A DNA stretch of 64,000 bases from Oreocharis arfaki (Eukaryota; Chordata; Aves; Passeriformes; Paramythiidae): NCBI GenBank assembly GCA_013398015.1, contig VZRR01002305.1, positions 62,001-126,000 on the forward strand. The letters run 5' to 3'. Shown here in pieces: positions 63,835 through 64,000 of this stretch. The notes below the pieces were generated by a model. The model was given only the letters and a program-made list of their open reading frames with translations, did not search any database and was not told the DNA's origin. Within the stretch, counting starts at the first letter, position 1. The number at the start of each line of letters is the position of its first letter. A program made the translations under genes and the position numbers.

Positions 63835-64000
63835 CAGAACCTTCCAAGCAGAGCAGTTAGAGCAGGAACAAAGAGCCACAGCCCACAAGGGGCTCAAATA
63901 CTCTTTGGAAAAGGCTGTTCAGGGAGGTGGTTGAGACACCATCACTGAAGGTGTTTAAAGAAGTGGAGATGTGGTGCTCAGGACGTGGTTTAGTGGTAGA
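63835..64000 (+). mobile_element. CR1-type LINE fragment, cut by the window edge
   Basis: 'aaggctgttcagggaggtgg', 'ttgagacaccatcactgaag', 'gtgtttaaagaagtggagat' and 'ggacgtggtttagtggtaga' match the CR1 3' region in plus orientation. The first 75 bases are less certain and the end lies beyond the window. Confidence 0.82.

Noticed and set aside
1..64000. CRISPR arrays, operons, ribosome binding sites, tRNA and rRNA genes
   Set aside because: Intron structure and repeats show vertebrate nuclear DNA. No spaced direct-repeat array, cloverleaf or rRNA segment was noticed.

Overview
The window is vertebrate nuclear DNA, and almost certainly avian. Its genes are split by GT-AG introns, it carries many short CR1-type LINE 3' ends (the dominant repeat of bird genomes), introns are compact, and first exons sit in CpG islands, one of which contains an assembly gap. 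The gene set matches part of human 12q24, so this is probably the chromosome-15-like microchromosome of a neoavian bird, perhaps a passerine. The species assignment is inference.

Five protein-coding genes lie on strictly alternating strands. TCTN1 (minus, 93-9267, running off the left edge) encodes a ciliary transition-zone protein. PPTC7 (plus, 15640-33535) encodes a mitochondrial PP2C phosphatase. RAD9B (minus, 37580-44783) encodes a paralogue of the 9-1-1 checkpoint clamp subunit. VPS29 (plus, 45685-48948) encodes a retromer subunit. KNTC1/ROD (minus, 50601-63434, running off the right edge) encodes a kinetochore RZZ subunit. I rebuilt exon chains by joining reading frames across GT-AG sites and checking phase at every junction. 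PPTC7 (297 aa), RAD9B (417 aa) and VPS29 (182 aa, or 186 with a 12-nt microexon) are complete. The window holds the first 300 codons of TCTN1 and the last 886 residues of KNTC1.

The layout gives two divergent promoter regions (TCTN1/PPTC7, 6.4 kb apart; RAD9B/VPS29, 0.9 kb apart) and two convergent ends (PPTC7/RAD9B, VPS29/KNTC1). The 0.9-kb RAD9B/VPS29 space contains a reverse-oriented CR1 fragment followed by an LTR-like sequence with its own CCAAT, TATA-like and AATAAA signals. The first four genes keep the human order. In human, KNTC1 lies about 12 Mb from VPS29, so the VPS29-KNTC1 junction is a rearrangement relative to human. The genes do not form one pathway; they are ordinary housekeeping, cilium and checkpoint genes that happen to be neighbours.

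I found no CRISPR array, operon, tRNA/rRNA gene or obviously novel multi-gene system. The most interesting points are the LTR-like insertion in the shared promoter, the VPS29-KNTC1 junction, the VPS29 microexon, the conserved RAD9B tail motifs, and a decayed coding-like frame in a TCTN1 intron.
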